DNA of 7,454 nt from CAZGYE01 sp964530165 (GCA_964530165.1 CAZGYE010000291.1:1-7454), one strand, 5' to 3'. Positions 1-6,146 are shown, counted from the first letter of the stretch. Made by a program: numbers and translations. Notes: generated by a model from the sequence alone, not told the origin.

Positions 1-1
1 G

Positions 2-1204
2 GTGGAAGAAACCGGATCGGGAGTATTGATGTCGGGTTCCAATGTGCCCGGTGTGTTTGTGGCGACGAACCGTCACGTGGTCGCCGGAGCGGAGCTCAAG
101 GACATCTCGCTGCGTCTCTCCGATGGACGGGTGATTCGCCCCACACGCAAATGGGCCGACGAGGCGACCGACGTGGCCGTCCTGCAGGTGAACGCCAAGA
201 ATCTACAGCCGGCTCGCTGGGGCGATAGCGACAAAGTGGAAATCGGACACATGGTGCTGGCGATGGGAAGCCCCTTCGGTCTCAGCCAATCGGTGACCTA
301 TGGAATCATCAGCGCGAAGGGTCGCCGATCGCTGCGGCTCGGTTCCAACACCGAGCTTCTGAACCAAGACTTTCTGCAAACCGACGCCGCCATCAACCCG
401 GGCAACAGTGGCGGCCCGCTGATCGATCTGCACGGTCGGGTGATCGGCCTCAACACGGCCATTGCATCCAACAGCGGCGCCAACGACGGCGTCGGCTTCA
501 GCATTCCCAGTAATCTGGTTCGCCGTGTCGTCGATCAACTGCTCGCCCACGGTAAAGTGCAGCGCGCCTACTTGGGCGTGACGCTGGATGACTCCTTCAC
601 CGCCAGTGCTGCCGCCCGACTGAAACTCGATCGGCCCCGCGGTGCTCGAATCGTCGCAGTCCATCCGGGCACGCCGGCGGCGCGGGCGAACCTGAAGTTC
701 GACGACGTCATCCTCAGTTTCAGCAACATCGAGATTCAGGACGAAAACCATCTGATCAATCTGGTCAGTCTGACGCCCGTTAATAACAAGCCGGTGAAAC
801 TCGTCATTTTTCGCAACGGTCGAACGTTAACGTTGAATGTGGTTCTCGCCGACCGGTCGGAATTAAAACAAGAGTCTGAGGCGCCCACACGCCCCGACAT
901 GGGCACAGCGGTTGTCCCCATGGGGTTGACGCTGCATCAAATGAATCGCGACATTGCCGTGCAGCTCGGCTTCCACGAGGCCACAAACGGTTTGCTCGTG
1001 CTCAAAGTGAATGCGGCCGGTCCTCTGTTCGACGAAGTCCGATTGTACGATCTGATCGAAGAGGTCGCCCACACACCGGTTCGATCGGTCGATGATCTCG
1101 AGCGGATTCTGCTCCGGAATGAATCGAGCGATTCCATTCTGCTGAAGATCAGTCGCCGTGCGAACGGCAACGTGGAAAGCCACCTCGTCGTCTGGCGACG
1201 ATGA
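2..1204 (+). CDS. HtrA/DegP-like serine protease with two PDZ domains (5' partial)
   Basis: This is a trypsin-fold protease of the HtrA/DegP family, which normally works in the periplasm or cell envelope to degrade or refold damaged proteins. Residues here count from the GTG at position 2. The catalytic triad is visible: His25 in TNRHVV, Asp57 in the ATDVAVL context, and Ser136 in GNSGGP. The oxyanion and substrate strands around residues 88-106 (MGSPFGL then YGIIS) are typical. A first PDZ domain spans about 188-285, starting at the YLGV carboxylate-binding loop. A second, more divergent PDZ domain spans about 303-398. The reading frame is open to the window edge and already begins inside the protease domain (GSGV motif), so the real start, and any signal peptide or membrane anchor, lie upstream. 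The GTG is not a credible start. The gene ends in TGA four bases before the stop of the convergent nucleoside hydrolase gene, leaving no room for a terminator. The family call is secure. Assignment to DegP, DegQ or DegS type is not possible from this fragment. Confidence 0.93.
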   Translation: MEETGSGVLMSGSNVPGVFVATNRHVVAGAELKDISLRLSDGRVIRPTRKWADEATDVAVLQVNAKNLQPARWGDSDKVEIGHMVLAMGSPFGLSQSVTYGIISAKGRRSLRLGSNTELLNQDFLQTDAAINPGNSGGPLIDLHGRVIGLNTAIASNSGANDGVGFSIPSNLVRRVVDQLLAHGKVQRAYLGVTLDDSFTASAAARLKLDRPRGARIVAVHPGTPAARANLKFDDVILSFSNIEIQDENHLINLVSLTPVNNKPVKLVIFRNGRTLTLNVVLADRSELKQESEAPTRPDMGTAVVPMGLTLHQMNRDIAVQLGFHEATNGLLVLKVNAAGPLFDEVRLYDLIEEVAHTPVRSVDDLERILLRNESSDSILLKISRRANGNVESHLVVWRR

Positions 1205-1208
1205 ATCG

Positions 1209-2168
1209 CTACGCGGCGATTCGGCCGACAATTCTGCTGAAATAGTCGAGCACGCCCTGTGTGTCGAGGTCGTGGAGCACTTCGATGTTCGTCTGCCAGT
1301 GCTGCACACCGCGACGGTCGAAGACAGCCATGCCGCGAGTCAGCTCGCCGCGAGTTTCGACGTCGATTGCCATCGCCTCGCTTTCGAACAGATTCGATCG
1401 GGCGATCGCAGCCAAGGCGACCACTTCGTGCAGAGAGATACCCTCTTTCCCCAGATGCTCATGATGAGCACGGAGAGCGAACGGCAGCAATTCGCTGAGG
1501 AATCGCCCGATCGCCGACATGCGCGCCGCCGGCAGCCGATGAAACTGTTCGAACGTCAACACGACGCGGCTGCTGACGTCCAGCGGAACCAGCGTCTTGG
1601 TCGCTGGCGAGCGGAGCACAGTACGCGCGGCTTCGGGATTCGCGTACAGGTTGAACTCCGCCGCCGCAGTCACGTCGCCCCCGCTCGTCACCGAACCACC
1701 CAAACAAACAAGACCTTTCAGCAAACCGAGGAACTCGGGGGCCCGTTCGCCGGCGATTTCCACGTTTGTCAGCGGGCCGAGCGTCAGCAGAGTGACTTCG
1801 TGGGGATGGGCCCGGACGATGTCGATCATCAGCTTTGCCGACTCGCGCGGGTGATGCAATTCGGCCACTTTGAACTCGCAGTCACCCAAGCCCGACTTGC
1901 CATTCAAATCCACCGAGCTGACAGCCCCGGCCCGATAACCGACGTCGATTCGCGGAGCGAGCGCTTGACTGCCGCCCACACGAGGCAATTTTGGCGGATC
2001 CAAATAATCGAGGATCACCTGCACATTCCGCGTCGCATCGCGTCCCGACACGCGGCCGGCGGTGGCGGTAATCCCCAGCAAGTCGATGCCGGGGTCACCC
2101 AAGGCCAGCGCAATGGCCACTGCATCTCCGATGCCGGGATCGGCGTCAATAATCACTTTTTGTGGCAA
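1209..2168 (-). CDS. Nucleoside hydrolase (inosine-uridine preferring family)
   Basis: The family hydrolyses the N-glycosidic bond of ribonucleosides to give ribose and base, in nucleoside salvage. The protein is 319 residues, the usual length. The N-terminal signature DADPGIGDAVA (residues 8-18) matches the family's calcium-binding DxDPGxDDA motif, but the second-last Asp is Gly14. GPLTN (131-135) and AEFN (170-173), the Glu and Asn that contact ribose, are present. Near the C-terminus the usual His-Asp pair (Asp is a calcium ligand) is His247-Glu248. The start is a TTG: it puts the conserved MPQKVIIDADPG at the very N-terminus and lies 9 nt after a GAGGAAG ribosome binding site. The gene is monocistronic, with its own promoter, and converges on the protease gene. 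The family is clear. Substrate and activity are less certain because of the two substitutions, and it could be a ribohydrolase with another substrate. Confidence 0.9.
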   Translation of the reverse strand: MPQKVIIDADPGIGDAVAIALALGDPGIDLLGITATAGRVSGRDATRNVQVILDYLDPPKLPRVGGSQALAPRIDVGYRAGAVSSVDLNGKSGLGDCEFKVAELHHPRESAKLMIDIVRAHPHEVTLLTLGPLTNVEIAGERAPEFLGLLKGLVCLGGSVTSGGDVTAAAEFNLYANPEAARTVLRSPATKTLVPLDVSSRVVLTFEQFHRLPAARMSAIGRFLSELLPFALRAHHEHLGKEGISLHEVVALAAIARSNLFESEAMAIDVETRGELTRGMAVFDRRGVQHWQTNIEVLHDLDTQGVLDYFSRIVGRIAA

Positions 2169-2177
2169 GGCCCGTCT

Positions 2178-2184
2178 CTTCCTC
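2178..2184 (-). promoter_or_regulatory. Ribosome binding site supporting the TTG start of the nucleoside hydrolase
   Basis: On the minus strand this reads GAGGAAG, a good match to the anti-Shine-Dalgarno complement. It lies 9 nt before the TTG at 2168. It decides the start, since no ATG is available near the conserved N-terminal motif. Confidence 0.6.
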
Positions 2185-2237
2185 AGAAAATGTTCGACGA
2201 GTTGCGAGACACAGCTTCTAACCTGAAAGGACCACTG

Positions 2238-2266
2238 ATTTTATGAAGATTCTACGGTTTCGTCAA
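2238..2266 (-). promoter_or_regulatory. Sigma70-type promoter for the nucleoside hydrolase
   Basis: On the minus strand there is a -35 box TTGACG (2266-2261, five of six to consensus). An exact 17-nt spacer follows, then a -10 box TAAAAT (2243-2238, five of six). Transcription would start near 2231 and give a leader of about 60 nt before the TTG start. This is the best-formed promoter in the window by eye. No operator-like palindrome is obvious around it. Confidence 0.6.
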
Positions 2267-2303
2267 GCCGCGGCATTCCACTTCTGGGAACTCGACTGTC
2301 GTT

Positions 2304-2333
2304 TTGACGGGTCGTGCTACAATGTGACAAAAT
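2304..2333 (+). promoter_or_regulatory. Candidate promoter for trpD (extended -10)
   Basis: TGCTACAAT at 2315-2323 matches an extended -10 (TGn plus TACAAT, five of six), but no good -35 lies 16-18 nt upstream of it. Alternatively TTGACG (2304-2309) could act as a -35 with an 18-nt spacer to a weaker CAAAAT at 2328-2333. Either choice starts transcription at about 2330-2340 and leaves a leader of roughly 80 nt before the trpD ATG. It is divergent from the nucleoside hydrolase promoter about 40-65 bp away. Confidence 0.4.
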
Positions 2334-2416
2334 GGTAGGATGTCTCAGAACTGGAGCCATCGCATCAGGGGTGCGTCTCCGGGGCGCTGCCTCGCATCTC
2401 GCAATACGTCAATCCC

Positions 2417-3436
2417 ATGAGCGGCGAAATCCAATCGACATTGACACAGGTTCTGGCGGGTGACGATCTGTCGGCGGCGGAAATGTACGCTGCCGTCGGC
2501 GCGATCATGGACGGTCTGTGGAGCGATGCGCAGATTGCCGCTTTGCTCTCCGGGCTGAAAATGAAGGGCGAAGCGGTCAGCGAGATTGTCGGCGCGGCGC
2601 GCGCGATGAACCGCCGGGCAACCCGCATCACGACGAAGCGGACCGGATTGCTGGACACTTGCGGTACGGGCGGTGACGGACTTCACACGTTCAACATCAG
2701 CACCGCGACCGCGATGGTGGCTGCCGCCGCGGGAGTTCCCGTGGCGAAGCACGGCAACCGCAACGTGTCCAGCTCGAGCGGCTCGGCTGACGTGCTCGAG
2801 GCGCTGGGTGTGAATATCAATCTGACGCCCGAACAAGTCGCGCGTTGCCTCCACGAGTTGGGAATCGGGTTTTGTTTTGCTCCGCTGCTTCACGGCGCGA
2901 TGAAACATGCCGCACCGGTGAGAAAACAACTCGGCTTCCGCACGATCTTCAACCTGCTGGGACCGCTGACAAACCCGGCCGGGGCCGAGCACCAATTGCT
3001 CGGTGCCGATCGGCCCCAATCAGCCGAGAAACTCGCACAGGCGCTGGCGCAATTGGGGCGAAAGCGGGCGCTGGTCGTGTGCGGAGCGAATGAATTGGAC
3101 GAAGTCAGTCTGTGGGGCGAAACGATCGTTTTCGTGGTGACCGGCAAGGAGATTGTGGTCGAGCAATGGACGTCCAACACGTTTGGCCTGCTGTCGTGTC
3201 AGGCTGCAGATCTGCGGGTGAACTCGGCCGCGGAGAGCGCGGCGGTCATTCGGCGCGTCTTTGCCGGAGAAACGGGACCGGCGCGAGACATCGTGTTGGC
3301 GAACACGGCTGCCGCTTTGCGGGCGGCTGGTCGAGAGGACAACCCACTCGCGGCCATCGAGACGGCTCAGGAAGCAATCGACTCCGGCAATGCCGAGCAA
3401 CTCTGCCGCCGTCTGGCCGAATGGACCAACGCCTGA
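2417..3436 (+). CDS. trpD: Anthranilate phosphoribosyltransferase
   Basis: TrpD transfers the phosphoribosyl group of PRPP to anthranilate, the second committed step of tryptophan synthesis, in the cytoplasm. The protein has 339 residues, the usual size. A helical N-terminal domain (about 1-70) precedes the nucleoside phosphorylase-type catalytic domain. The PRPP-binding GTGGD loop is at 83-87, with NIST at 93-96. KHGNR is at 111-115, followed by the Ser-rich SGSADVLEALG loop. The anthranilate-site Arg is R169 in PVRKQLG, followed by FRTIFNLLGPLTNP. The metal-binding Asp-Glu pair is D228-E229 in LDEVS. The ATG at 2417 gives the expected N-terminus, and no earlier in-frame ATG, GTG or TTG lies in the 50 bases upstream. 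No convincing Shine-Dalgarno precedes it. No other trp gene is in the window, so this is a stand-alone trpD. The GTGGD and KHGNR motifs favour true TrpD over the TrpD2 family. Confidence 0.95.
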   Translation: MSGEIQSTLTQVLAGDDLSAAEMYAAVGAIMDGLWSDAQIAALLSGLKMKGEAVSEIVGAARAMNRRATRITTKRTGLLDTCGTGGDGLHTFNISTATAMVAAAAGVPVAKHGNRNVSSSSGSADVLEALGVNINLTPEQVARCLHELGIGFCFAPLLHGAMKHAAPVRKQLGFRTIFNLLGPLTNPAGAEHQLLGADRPQSAEKLAQALAQLGRKRALVVCGANELDEVSLWGETIVFVVTGKEIVVEQWTSNTFGLLSCQAADLRVNSAAESAAVIRRVFAGETGPARDIVLANTAAALRAAGREDNPLAAIETAQEAIDSGNAEQLCRRLAEWTNA

Positions 3437-3500
3437 GCAAGAGCGGTCAGCACCCAGCACCCAGCACTCAGCCGGGCAGCAATCCAGTCCCGGGTGGAAC

Positions 3501-3600
3501 GCCCTGACGCAAGGAAGGGCGTGGTCACGACCTACGCCACACCCATCCCTGCGGTTTGGGCGTGGCACACTTCCGGCACCCTCTGTGACGTGGGTGCCCG
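3501..3600. other. Hairpin-rich core between the repeat arms
   Basis: Three short inverted repeats lie here. The first is GCCCT/AGGGC (3501-3505 with 3516-3520). The second is GCCACACCC/GGGCGTGGC (3536-3544 with 3558-3566, one mismatch). The third is GGCACCC/GGGTGCC (3575-3581 with 3592-3598, perfect). None is followed by a T-run, so intrinsic terminators are not supported, although any could slow transcription leaving trpD. GGGCGTGG occurs twice (3517-3524, 3558-3565), allowing alternative pairings with 3536-3544. I see no credible coding sequence in this stretch, nor in 3601-3662. Confidence 0.4.
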
Positions 3601-3670
3601 TCGTTCTCAGAGCGTGTTCGAACTGGAACATTCTCCCAGTTTCGGCTTTCCTTCTCGTCGCAGCTGCCCG

Positions 3671-3705
3671 GCTGATGGCTGACCGCTGATGGCTGACCGC
3701 TGATG
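3671..3705 (+). repeat. Tandem repeat, 14-bp unit, 2.5 copies
   Basis: The unit GCTGATGGCTGACC occurs at 3671-3684 and 3685-3698 without mismatch, followed by GCTGATG (3699-3705). Each 14-mer is two related heptamers. This forms the right arm of the inverted-repeat element. There is no unique spacer between units, so it is not a CRISPR. Confidence 0.85.
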
Positions 3706-3758
3706 ACCGATCGTTGCGGCAGCGTTTCGACCTGTTTTTTCGCCCCGTTTGGGTTCAC

Positions 3759-3786
3759 TTGCGTTGCCGGTCGCGGACCCTATAAT
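3759..3786 (+). promoter_or_regulatory. Promoter for the nuoI-led cluster
   Basis: A perfect -10 box TATAAT lies at 3781-3786. The best-placed -35 is TTGCGT (3759-3764) with a 16-nt spacer, matching only the TTG half of the consensus. Transcription would begin near 3793 and leave a leader of about 34 nt with a GAGG ribosome binding site 5 nt before the ATG at 3827. Its position argues against the longer nuoI reading frame that opens at a TTG at 3749. Confidence 0.55.
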
Positions 3787-3817
3787 TCGAGTGGAATCTC
3801 TTGTTCAACGGACGAAT

Positions 3818-3821
3818 GAGG
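3818..3821 (+). promoter_or_regulatory. Ribosome binding site of nuoI
   Basis: GAGG lies 5 nt upstream of the ATG at 3827 and supports this start over the upstream TTG at 3749. Confidence 0.5.
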
Positions 3822-3826
3822 TTGTC

Positions 3827-4381
3827 ATGCGGGAGTGGTTTCGCAACGTCTGGATTGCGGTTTCCACAGTGCTCAAAGGGCTGTGGGTGACCATCTGGAC
3901 GATGAGCAAAACGTATCGGCGACAAGCATTTACGGAGGTGTACGAGTATCCGGAAGTCCCGGTTCCGGTGAAGGCGCGTTACCGCGGGTTTCACCGTTTC
4001 GACTTGACGACCTGCATCGGCTGCGAGAAGTGTGCCGCCGCCTGCCCGGTCGACTGCATTTATATCGAGAAGGAAAAGAGCCCTGTCGGAAAAGGCTTCC
4101 GGGTCGATGGTTTCACCATCGACTACTCCAAATGCATGTTTTGCGCGCTGTGTGTCGATCCCTGCCCGGTCGACTGCATTTTCATGGGATCGAATCACGA
4201 CCTCAGTTGCTACAGCCGCGACGGGTGCATCGTCGACTACGCCAAGCTCCCGTTGCAGGTGGCTTGGGGACAGACAACGTTGAACCCCACCGCTGTGGCC
4301 GCGTCGAAAGTGCTGCACGAGCCGGTCTGGGTCAAGGGGGAACCGATTACCGACGAGCTTTTGACAGACGTTTCGGCATGA
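3827..4381 (+). CDS. nuoI: NADH-quinone oxidoreductase subunit I (complex I 23 kDa)
   Basis: NuoI is the ferredoxin-like subunit of the peripheral arm of respiratory complex I. It carries two [4Fe-4S] clusters (N6a and N6b) that pass electrons from the NADH side towards NuoB and the quinone. The protein has 184 residues. An amphipathic N-terminal segment (about 5-30) typically lies on the membrane surface. The first cluster motif is C63, C66, C69 and C73 (CIGCEKCAAACP). The second is C103, C106, C109 and C113 (CMFCALCVDPCP). Each is followed by PVDCI. The ATG at 3827 is preferred because GAGG lies 5 nt upstream and a promoter -10 lies inside the longer alternative frame. The gene leads a same-strand cluster, 24 nt before the DUF2203 gene. 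The two cysteine motifs share a 21-nt identical DNA stretch. The identification is secure. Confidence 0.95.
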   Translation: MREWFRNVWIAVSTVLKGLWVTIWTMSKTYRRQAFTEVYEYPEVPVPVKARYRGFHRFDLTTCIGCEKCAAACPVDCIYIEKEKSPVGKGFRVDGFTIDYSKCMFCALCVDPCPVDCIFMGSNHDLSCYSRDGCIVDYAKLPLQVAWGQTTLNPTAVAASKVLHEPVWVKGEPITDELLTDVSA

Positions 4382-4405
4382 TTCTAAGAAACGGGGTGAA
4401 CCGTC

Positions 4406-4876
4406 ATGAATGCCGCCGCCGCGAAAAAATATTTCACCGTTGAAGAAGCCAATCAGAGACTGCCGTTGGTGCGCGCCATCGTGGAAGACATTGTTCACTT
4501 CTACCGAGACGTGCACGATCGACGCGAGAGACTGGCACAAATCCGGCAAGTGCCCGGTGGCGAGAAACGTGACGAGCACAGCGTGTATGGCGAAGAGCTG
4601 CGGCAAATTGAAGAGGTCATCAACAAGGACATTTCCCGGTTACAGGATTTCGTCGACGAGTTGAACGAACTGGGGGCCGAATTCAAAGACCCGGTGACCG
4701 GTTTGGTCGACTTTCGCACTCTGGTCGACGACCGCGAGGTTTACCTGTGCTGGCAACTGGGAGAGGACGAAATTGGGTATTGGCACGAACTGGACGCGGG
4801 ATATCAAGGACGGCAGCCGATTTTCGAGACCCTAGTTTCCGGCGAGACTCCGAGCGGCGACCAGACGGCCGAGTAA
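4406..4876 (+). CDS. DUF2203 family protein of unknown function
   Basis: The protein has 156 residues and no signal peptide or membrane segment, so it is probably cytoplasmic. The N-terminal FTVEEANQRLPLVRAIVEDI (10-29) opens a long, highly charged helical region, probably coiled coil, to about residue 92. The C-terminal part (about 94-140) holds the family's most conserved block: DPVTGLVDF, then REVYLCWQLGE, then WHELDAGYQGRQP. This pattern is characteristic of DUF2203, for which I know no established biochemical role. Start ATG 4406 follows a G-rich stretch (GGGGTG) about 8 nt upstream. It sits between nuoI (24 nt before) and nuoA (59 nt after) on the same strand, so co-transcription is likely. 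A role in complex I assembly is possible but is only guilt by association. Family assignment is from remembered motifs and fairly confident. Confidence 0.85.
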   Translation: MNAAAAKKYFTVEEANQRLPLVRAIVEDIVHFYRDVHDRRERLAQIRQVPGGEKRDEHSVYGEELRQIEEVINKDISRLQDFVDELNELGAEFKDPVTGLVDFRTLVDDREVYLCWQLGEDEIGYWHELDAGYQGRQPIFETLVSGETPSGDQTAE

Positions 4877-4935
4877 CGAGGGTCCGTTCGACTCGAATCG
4901 TCGGCCGATGGCTGGGAAGTGAGGACGCAGAATCA

Positions 4936-5517
4936 ATGACGGACCTGGTGGGTCATCTCTTGTTGCTGGGCGTCTTGCTCGTCACGGGCCTGGTGGCGGC
5001 GTTGGTGATCGGGCGGTTCGTGCGACCGAAACTTCCCACCCCCGAAAAAGACGCCATCTACGAATGCGGCGAGCCAACGATCGGGACGAGTTACGTTCAG
5101 TTCGACCTGCGTTTCTACGTGGTGGCGCTGTTGTTCATCGTCTTTGACGTCGAGGTGGCCTTCTTCTTCCCCTGGGTTCTGGTGTTCGGCGGGGCAATGC
5201 AGTTGGCCGATGCGAGGCTGGCGGACAACCCAGCAGCTCAGGCCGAGGTCAGCGCCAAGCTCCTGAACATCTCCACGACGCCCGGGCAGCCGTTGGCTCG
5301 AGAGACTGTCGTGACTCCCCAGACCGCCCGCCTGTTGGGCGTGGCGGGGCTGATCGACATCCTGGTGTTCTTCGGCGTTTTGCTCGTCGGTTTCGCCTAC
5401 GTGTGGAAGCGCGGCGATCTGGATTGGGTCCGCGCCGTGGCCGGAAAACGCATGCCGCGTCCACAAACGACGCCAGTTAACGAGGACCGGCCCCAGCCGG
5501 AACCGGTCGGCTCATAA
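4936..5517 (+). CDS. nuoA: NADH-quinone oxidoreductase subunit A, with extended loop
   Basis: NuoA is a small three-helix membrane subunit of complex I at the junction with the peripheral arm, near the quinone channel. The product has 193 residues. TM1 is about 5-27. The conserved loop YECGEP (42-47) follows. TM2 is about 58-84 and contains the family hallmark FDVE (70-73, acidic residues D71 and E73). TM3 is about 133-156, followed by KRGDLDW. Typical NuoA is about 120-150 residues; here the TM2-TM3 linker (roughly 85-132) is about 45-50 residues longer and the C-terminus is Pro-rich. The frame is open upstream to 4747, inside the DUF2203 gene, but ATG 4936 is the first start that gives a normal NuoA N-terminus, with GAGGA about 10 nt upstream. 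nuoC follows after 34 nt; nuoB is not between them. Confidence 0.92.
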   Translation: MTDLVGHLLLLGVLLVTGLVAALVIGRFVRPKLPTPEKDAIYECGEPTIGTSYVQFDLRFYVVALLFIVFDVEVAFFFPWVLVFGGAMQLADARLADNPAAQAEVSAKLLNISTTPGQPLARETVVTPQTARLLGVAGLIDILVFFGVLLVGFAYVWKRGDLDWVRAVAGKRMPRPQTTPVNEDRPQPEPVGS

Positions 5518-5551
5518 GCGGTTTGCAAGAGAAAGCGGCTTGGGGGTTTGT

Positions 5552-6085
5552 ATGACGGTTGAGGAAATCCACAGCATTCTGATCGAGAGATTCGGCAGTG
5601 AAGTGGTTGTCGGCGTCAATTTTGAGGCGACGGATCCCTGGATCGAGGTGGCGTCCGGCGCGATACTCGACGTGGCGGCGTTTCTCAAGCAACACGACCG
5701 GCTGCGTTTCGATCATCTGAACAACCTGTGCGGCGTCGACTACCTCGAACCGGATGCCAAGAAAGCGGCTAAATTCGGTCACGATCCTCACGTCGAGGTT
5801 GTCTATCATCTCTCGAGCATCGAGTGGAAACATCACCTGACAGTGAAGGTCAAGCTCCCCCGCTGGAAGGGAGACCAACAGGGCGCGCTGCCGGAAGTCG
5901 CGTCCGTCTCCGGCGTGTGGGCGATTGCCGATTGGCACGAACGGGAAGCATACGATCTGGTCGGAATTCGTTTTCTCGGCCATCCCAACCCCCGGCGGAT
6001 TCTCTGCCCGGAAGACTGGGTCGGGCATCCGCTTCGCAAGGATTACGAGTTTCCACGGGAATATCACGGCATTCGCGCCCAATAG
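5552..6085 (+). CDS. nuoC: NADH-quinone oxidoreductase subunit C (complex I 30 kDa)
   Basis: NuoC is a structural subunit of the complex I peripheral arm and packs against NuoD near the quinone site. The protein has 177 residues, the size of a separate NuoC (not a NuoCD fusion). The N-terminal alpha/beta part (1-100) includes FDHLNNLCGVDYLE (53-66). The complex I 30 kDa signature lies at about 128-168: WHEREAYDLVGIRF, then GHPNPRRIL, then PEDWVGHPLRKDY. ATG 5552 is chosen over an in-frame TTG at 5540 because a GGGGG stretch lies just upstream of it and the family starts here. It is 34 nt after nuoA and 70 nt before nuoD, on the same strand. The identification is secure. Confidence 0.95.
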   Translation: MTVEEIHSILIERFGSEVVVGVNFEATDPWIEVASGAILDVAAFLKQHDRLRFDHLNNLCGVDYLEPDAKKAAKFGHDPHVEVVYHLSSIEWKHHLTVKVKLPRWKGDQQGALPEVASVSGVWAIADWHEREAYDLVGIRFLGHPNPRRILCPEDWVGHPLRKDYEFPREYHGIRAQ

Positions 6086-6146
6086 GCTGTCGTTCCCACA
6101 CTGGGCACTTTCCAGACGAACTGTCGCATCGAAAACACCGTCGCGC

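Larger units (their letters stand above)
3442..3705. repeat. Inverted-repeat element with heptamer arms
   Basis: The left arm (3445-3480) is four heptamers, GGTCAGC ACCCAGC ACCCAGC ACTCAGC, then CGGGCAGC. The right arm (3663-3705), read on the minus strand, is five heptamers alternating CATCAGC and GGTCAGC, then the same CGGGCAGC. The arms are therefore inverted copies of one design (NNYCAGC repeated, capped by CGGGCAGC) around a core of about 182 bp. The perfect inverted matches are TCAGCCGGGCAGC (3468-3480 with 3663-3675) and AGCGGTCAGC (3442-3451 with 3678-3687 and 3692-3701). I see no target-site duplication and no transposase. It fills most of the gap between trpD and nuoI and begins a few bases after the trpD stop. 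The structure is seen directly; its nature (dispersed repeat, MITE-like remnant or structured RNA) is unknown. Confidence 0.7.

Noticed and set aside
1158..2246. 362-codon open frame on the plus strand opposite the nucleoside hydrolase
   Set aside because: The minus strand encodes a full-length family protein with recognisable motifs; the plus-strand product is rich in His, Gln and Arg with no domain-like pattern.
2304..2323. TTGACG and TACAAT as a normal -35/-10 pair
   Set aside because: The spacer is only 8 nt; the TACAAT is better read as an extended -10, or TTGACG as a -35 for a weaker box further downstream.
2330..2416. Classic trp attenuator
   Set aside because: There are no tandem Trp codons and no terminator hairpin with a T-run in the leader.
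3261..3689. Open frames running from trpD into the intergenic repeat region
   Set aside because: They begin inside trpD in the wrong frame and run through the repeats, with biased composition and no family resemblance.
3445..3705. CRISPR-like array
   Set aside because: The units are contiguous heptamers without unique spacers, in two inverted groups, and no cas genes are present.
3714..3740. Intrinsic terminator at the T-run near 3735
   Set aside because: No stable GC-rich stem lies immediately upstream of the six T residues on the plus strand.
3749..3826. Longer nuoI with a TTG start at 3749
   Set aside because: A perfect TATAAT lies inside the extension, and a ribosome binding site plus the family-typical N-terminus mark ATG 3827.
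4747..4935. Upstream extension of nuoA overlapping the DUF2203 gene
   Set aside because: It overlaps a well-supported gene in another frame and would add a charged, non-NuoA sequence before TM1.
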